From Deinococcus aerophilus (GTDB lineage Bacteria > Deinococcota > Deinococci > Deinococcales > Deinococcaceae): DNA of 51,582 nt. Where the stretch lies: the NCBI RefSeq assembly GCF_014647075.1, contig NZ_BMOM01000023.1:1-51582 (forward strand), read 5' to 3'. The notes beneath the pieces were generated by a model that did no database searches, was not told the origin of the DNA, and saw only the letters and a list, made by a program, of their open reading frames with translations. Shown here in pieces: positions 48,101 to 51,582 of the stretch. Made by a program: the position numbers and the translations under genes. Numbering within the stretch: position 1 is the first letter of the stretch; every line of letters begins with the position of its first letter.

Positions 48101-48604
48101 TTAAGCGCCCTGACCCTGCTCTTCGAGTTTGGCCTGGTAGGCTTCGAGGACGCCCACGAAGTTGCTGAGGTGGGCGCTGAGAACGCCGACCAGTTCGGCT
48201 TGCAGGTTCTGCTTGCTGCCCAGGCTGGCCAGACGCTGGACGACTTTCACGTCGACCTTGTTGCCTTCCAGGAAGCCGCCCTTGACGTTCGGGATGCCCC
48301 GGTCGTTGCCCTTGGCCGCGTCGGCCAGGGCCTTGGCGACTCCGGCAGGATCGGTCTGGGCCAGCACGATGGCGCTGGGGCCTTTCAGGGTGTCGCTGAA
48401 GTCGCGTCCACCCTCTTGCAGGGCCAGGTGAATCAGGGTGTTCTTGGCAACGATCAGCTGCCCGCCCTTTTCACGGATGTCTTGGCGCAGTTTGCTCAGC
48501 TGTCCGGCGTTCAGGCCTTGATAGTCGACGACGTAAAACGTCTCGATATCGGTCAGGCTCTGCTTCAGGGCGCTGAGGGTCTGCTGGTTCTTGGGGTTCG
48601 CCAC
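48101..48604 (-). CDS. rplJ: Ribosomal protein L10
   Basis: A 167-residue stalk-base protein. GTG 48604 ([19 protein letters not shown]) is chosen over an ATG at 48655, because GAGGAGG lies 8 bases before the GTG and L10 proteins begin near this point; the longer form adds 17 unrelated residues. Core blocks: [45 protein letters not shown]; the C-terminal helix ([14 protein letters not shown]) binds L12 dimers. It lies 72 bases upstream of rplL. In many bacteria L10-L12 represses its own mRNA through the leader, possible here in the 221-base gap after rplA. Confidence 0.97.
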   Translation of the reverse strand: MANPKNQQTLSALKQSLTDIETFYVVDYQGLNAGQLSKLRQDIREKGGQLIVAKNTLIHLALQEGGRDFSDTLKGPSAIVLAQTDPAGVAKALADAAKGNDRGIPNVKGGFLEGNKVDVKVVQRLASLGSKQNLQAELVGVLSAHLSNFVGVLEAYQAKLEEQGQGA

Positions 48605-48696
48605 GCAGTAAACCTCCTCGTGGTTGAACAAGTCCAGGTGCAGTTTCGCAGCCATACAGCTCGGCGGTGCTTGCAGCCTGGCAACTCGGCGGGTTG

Positions 48697-48726
48697 TTTA
48701 AACCGGGCAAGGGTCCCCGCTGTCAT
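48697..48726 (-). promoter_or_regulatory. Possible internal promoter of rplJL
   Basis: ATGACA (48721-48726, minus strand), 18-base spacer, TTTAAA (48697-48702), about 93 bases before the rplJ GTG. Moderate match only. Confidence 0.4.
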
Positions 48727-48791
48727 GGATGCCTGGAGAGAAAGCGGATTGGAAAGGGTGCGAAGATGCACCGGGGTGCCAGAAATGGGGT

Positions 48792-48816
48792 GGGGAGAAG
48801 GTCTGAACCTCTCCCC
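48792..48816 (-). terminator. Hairpin between rplA and rplJ
   Basis: GGGGAGA and TCTCCCC arms plus a 3-bp extension with one bulge, 10 bases past rplA. T tract poor (ACCCCATTTC), so partial termination or an RNA stability element. Confidence 0.45.
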
Positions 48817-48825
48817 GGGTGGGGC

Positions 48826-49954
<1,129 letters not shown>

Positions 49955-50040
49955 TTTGTGTCCTCCTTAGCTCCCCCGTCCTGTCCTGACCCGGCGTGGG
50001 CCGGGGCGGCGGTGGGGTGCTGGCGCTAAGTTCCGTCTGC

Positions 50041-50056
50041 GCCGCCCTGAGGCGGC
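50041..50056 (-). promoter_or_regulatory. Hairpin in the rplK leader
   Basis: GCCGCC (50041-50046) with GGCGGC (50051-50056), 6 bp with a 4-base loop, between the predicted promoter and rplK. L1 binds such leaders in E. coli; a similar role is inference. Confidence 0.35.
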
Positions 50057-50073
50057 CCGACAGCAACTTTTTG

Positions 50074-50102
50074 ATTTTACCCGCTCCGGCCCTCCGTGCC
50101 TA
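50074..50102 (-). promoter_or_regulatory. Probable promoter of rplKA(JL)
   Basis: TAGGCA (50097-50102, minus strand), 17-base spacer, TAAAAT (50074-50079) in the nusG-rplK gap. The leader to rplK is about 110 bases. Confidence 0.6.
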
Positions 50103-50132
50103 GTGGTGTCCGGCACAGAGGAGACGCGGCGG

Positions 50133-50705
50133 TTACTTGGCGACCTGACCGAAATCGAGTTCGACGGGCGTCTCGCGGCCGAAGATGCTGACCAGCACCT
50201 TGACCTTGGCCTGCGGCACGTTGACTTCGCTGATCACGCCGCTGAAGTCCGCGAAGGGGCCTCCAGTCACGCGGACCATGTCGCCGGCCTTGAAATCGGC
50301 CTTGACGCGCGGAGCTTCGGCAGCCTTGGGCTGCACCCCCACGCCGACCGAGGCGAGCAGACGCTGCACCTCTTCGGGCGACAGGGGCACAGGACGGGTG
50401 GCCGTCCCGACGAACCCGGTGACGCCGTTGGTGCCGCGAACGACTTCCCACGACTCGCCGAGTTCCCCGGGAGCGTCGTCATCCTCCACGTCCATCTGCA
50501 CGAAGACGTAACCGGGGAAGAGCTTGCGTTCCACGGTTTCTTTCTTGCCGCCCTCGCGCAGTTCCACGGCCTTCTCGCTGGGCTGCAACACCTGGAAGAT
50601 CTTGCTGCCGCGCATGCCGAGTTTGGTGGCGCGTTCCATCAGGTGCTGCTGCACGCGGTCTTCCTGACCCACGTACGTGTGCACGGCATACCACTCGATG
50701 CTCAT
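50133..50705 (-). CDS. nusG: Transcription antitermination/termination factor NusG
   Basis: A 190-residue NusG with the NGN domain (1-120: [46 protein letters not shown]) and a C-terminal KOW domain (about 135-188: [20 protein letters not shown]). It binds the RNA polymerase clamp and links it to Rho or ribosomal S10. The ATG at 50705 overlaps the secE stop by 4 bases (ATGA). Confidence 0.98.
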   Translation of the reverse strand: MSIEWYAVHTYVGQEDRVQQHLMERATKLGMRGSKIFQVLQPSEKAVELREGGKKETVERKLFPGYVFVQMDVEDDDAPGELGESWEVVRGTNGVTGFVGTATRPVPLSPEEVQRLLASVGVGVQPKAAEAPRVKADFKAGDMVRVTGGPFADFSGVISEVNVPQAKVKVLVSIFGRETPVELDFGQVAK

Positions 50706-50881
50706 GGCAACACCAACCGGATCACGGTACTGAAGAGCACGTCGAGCATCCACACGATCAACGTCAGGGCCACCACGAAGATCAGCACGGCCTGCGTGCC
50801 TTCAAACACCTGTTGCCGTGTCGGCCACGACACCCGCGCGAGTTCGCCGCGCGAATCCCGGAAGTACTGAATCAAGTTCAT
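50702..50881 (-). CDS. secE: Preprotein translocase subunit SecE
   Basis: A 59-residue single-helix SecE. The amphipathic segment [20 protein letters not shown] is the family signature, followed by one membrane helix ([18 protein letters not shown]). It clamps SecY in the SecYEG channel. The ATG at 50881 is chosen because AGGTGA lies 6 bases upstream and the family begins here; upstream in-frame codons are not SecE-like. Overlaps nusG by 4 bases. Confidence 0.97.
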   Translation of the reverse strand: MNLIQYFRDSRGELARVSWPTRQQVFEGTQAVLIFVVALTLIVWMLDVLFSTVIRLVLP

Positions 50882-50962
50882 GCATTCACCTGCGGTCGAG
50901 AAGAGAAAGGCGCTCCGGCTGCCGGAGGCCCCAGCGGGGGGGCCTTCCGGCATCAACGAAGA

Positions 50963-51130
50963 TCAGACCTTTTTCTCCTTGAAGACCACATGCTTTTTGG
51001 CCATGGGGTCGTACTTACGCAGTTCCAGCTTGGCCTGCGTGTTGCGGCGGTTCTTGGTGGTCGTGTAGTAGAAGCCCGTTCCAGCGGTGCTTTCCATTTT
51101 CACGATGATGCGGGGGCCGTCTTTAGCCAT
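50963..51130 (-). CDS. rpmG: Ribosomal protein L33 (zinc-free form)
   Basis: A 55-residue L33 ([35 protein letters not shown]). It has no CxxC pairs, so it is the C-minus type. AAGGAG lies 7 bases before the ATG at 51130. It is first in rpmG-secE-nusG, with secE starting 81 bases downstream. Confidence 0.97.
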   Translation of the reverse strand: MAKDGPRIIVKMESTAGTGFYYTTTKNRRNTQAKLELRKYDPMAKKHVVFKEKKV

Positions 51131-51225
51131 AATCTCGCTCCTTTCGCAGTCCTTTCCAGAAACGGAAGAGGCCTGCTCCCAGCGTCCGCCTGCGCGGCAA
51201 CGTCGTTGGGCGATGCCCGGTGACA

Positions 51226-51292
<67 letters not shown>

Positions 51293-51451
51293 CTTGTGTG
51301 AAAGCGTTACATTCTTCCCGGCCAGTTCTGAAGGCCAAAAAACACTGATGGACAGCGCAGTTCTCCCCCGTTACACAGGCGGATGAGTATGTCTGGAACC
51401 TCGAATCTTTGGGGTGTTTGAGGGACCGAACGACAACCCAAAGGTGCAGGT

Positions 51452-51484
51452 GAAAAGAAAAGGGGGAGGCCAAGCGGCCTCCCC
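51452..51484 (-). terminator. Intrinsic terminator of tuf
   Basis: A 9-bp GC stem (51463-51471 with 51476-51484) then a T-rich CTTTTCTTTTC on the minus strand, 16 bases past the tuf stop. Confidence 0.9.
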
Positions 51485-51500
51485 ACCCTTCCGTGGAGTG

Positions 51501-51582
<82 letters not shown>

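Noticed and set aside
48605..48655. ATG at 48655 as the rplJ start
   Set aside because: The added 17 residues are unlike L10, and a strong GAGGAGG precedes the GTG at 48604.

Overview
The window is a GC-rich chromosomal segment from a Deinococcus species. Supporting points are the large insertion in RpoC, many Nudix hydrolases (six Nudix domains in five genes), a response regulator that looks like DrRRA, a CobA-HemD fusion, and gene starts that sit 6-8 bases after a TAnnnT -10 box with no Shine-Dalgarno sequence (leaderless transcripts). There is no CRISPR array, prophage or complete insertion sequence.

Layout. 1-4,150: an unidentified gene end, a type II asparaginase (-), tRNA-Asp (+), arginine decarboxylase speA (+) and a small membrane protein (-). 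4,149-8,026: a PPP-type phosphatase in an operon with a DUF3006-like gene (-), a Tat-exported phosphoesterase (+), a FAD amine oxidase (-) and a peroxiredoxin-like protein (+). 8,189-14,576: gltB-gltD (+). 14,672-20,228: a minus-strand run of GAF/HD-GYP protein, glyA, a K+/H+ antiporter and a lamin-tail lipoprotein. 20,332-24,905: the phe operon, with a leader micro-ORF, an attenuator-like terminator, pheS, two Nudix genes and pheT. 24,961-29,512: a double-Nudix protein, a divergent wHTH regulator/MFS pair around a perfect palindrome, an alpha/beta hydrolase that lacks its nucleophile, and a small conserved protein. 29,709-30,377: DrRRA-like response regulator, followed by about 1 kb of decayed DNA that includes a dienelactone hydrolase pseudogene. 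31,424-37,227: an exported repeat protein, a P1 peptidase, two Nudix paralogues, a GNAT protein and CobA-HemD.

37,296-51,582 is the transcription/translation block on the minus strand: tuf, rpmG, secE, nusG, rplK, rplA, rplJ, rplL, then rpoB and rpoC. The usual rplL-rpoB junction is interrupted by a plus-strand TPR gene, unassigned DNA and a deleted GGDEF/EAL gene remnant. rpoBC has its own near-consensus sigma-70 promoter.

Main points of interest: the leader micro-ORF and terminator before pheS; the 10-bp-arm palindrome between a regulator and a transporter; the Ser-to-Gly change in the hydrolase; the interrupted rplL-rpoB junction; and the regular leaderless-promoter pattern. I see no multi-gene system that is clearly new. 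Assignments rest on reading translations and motifs, without database searches.
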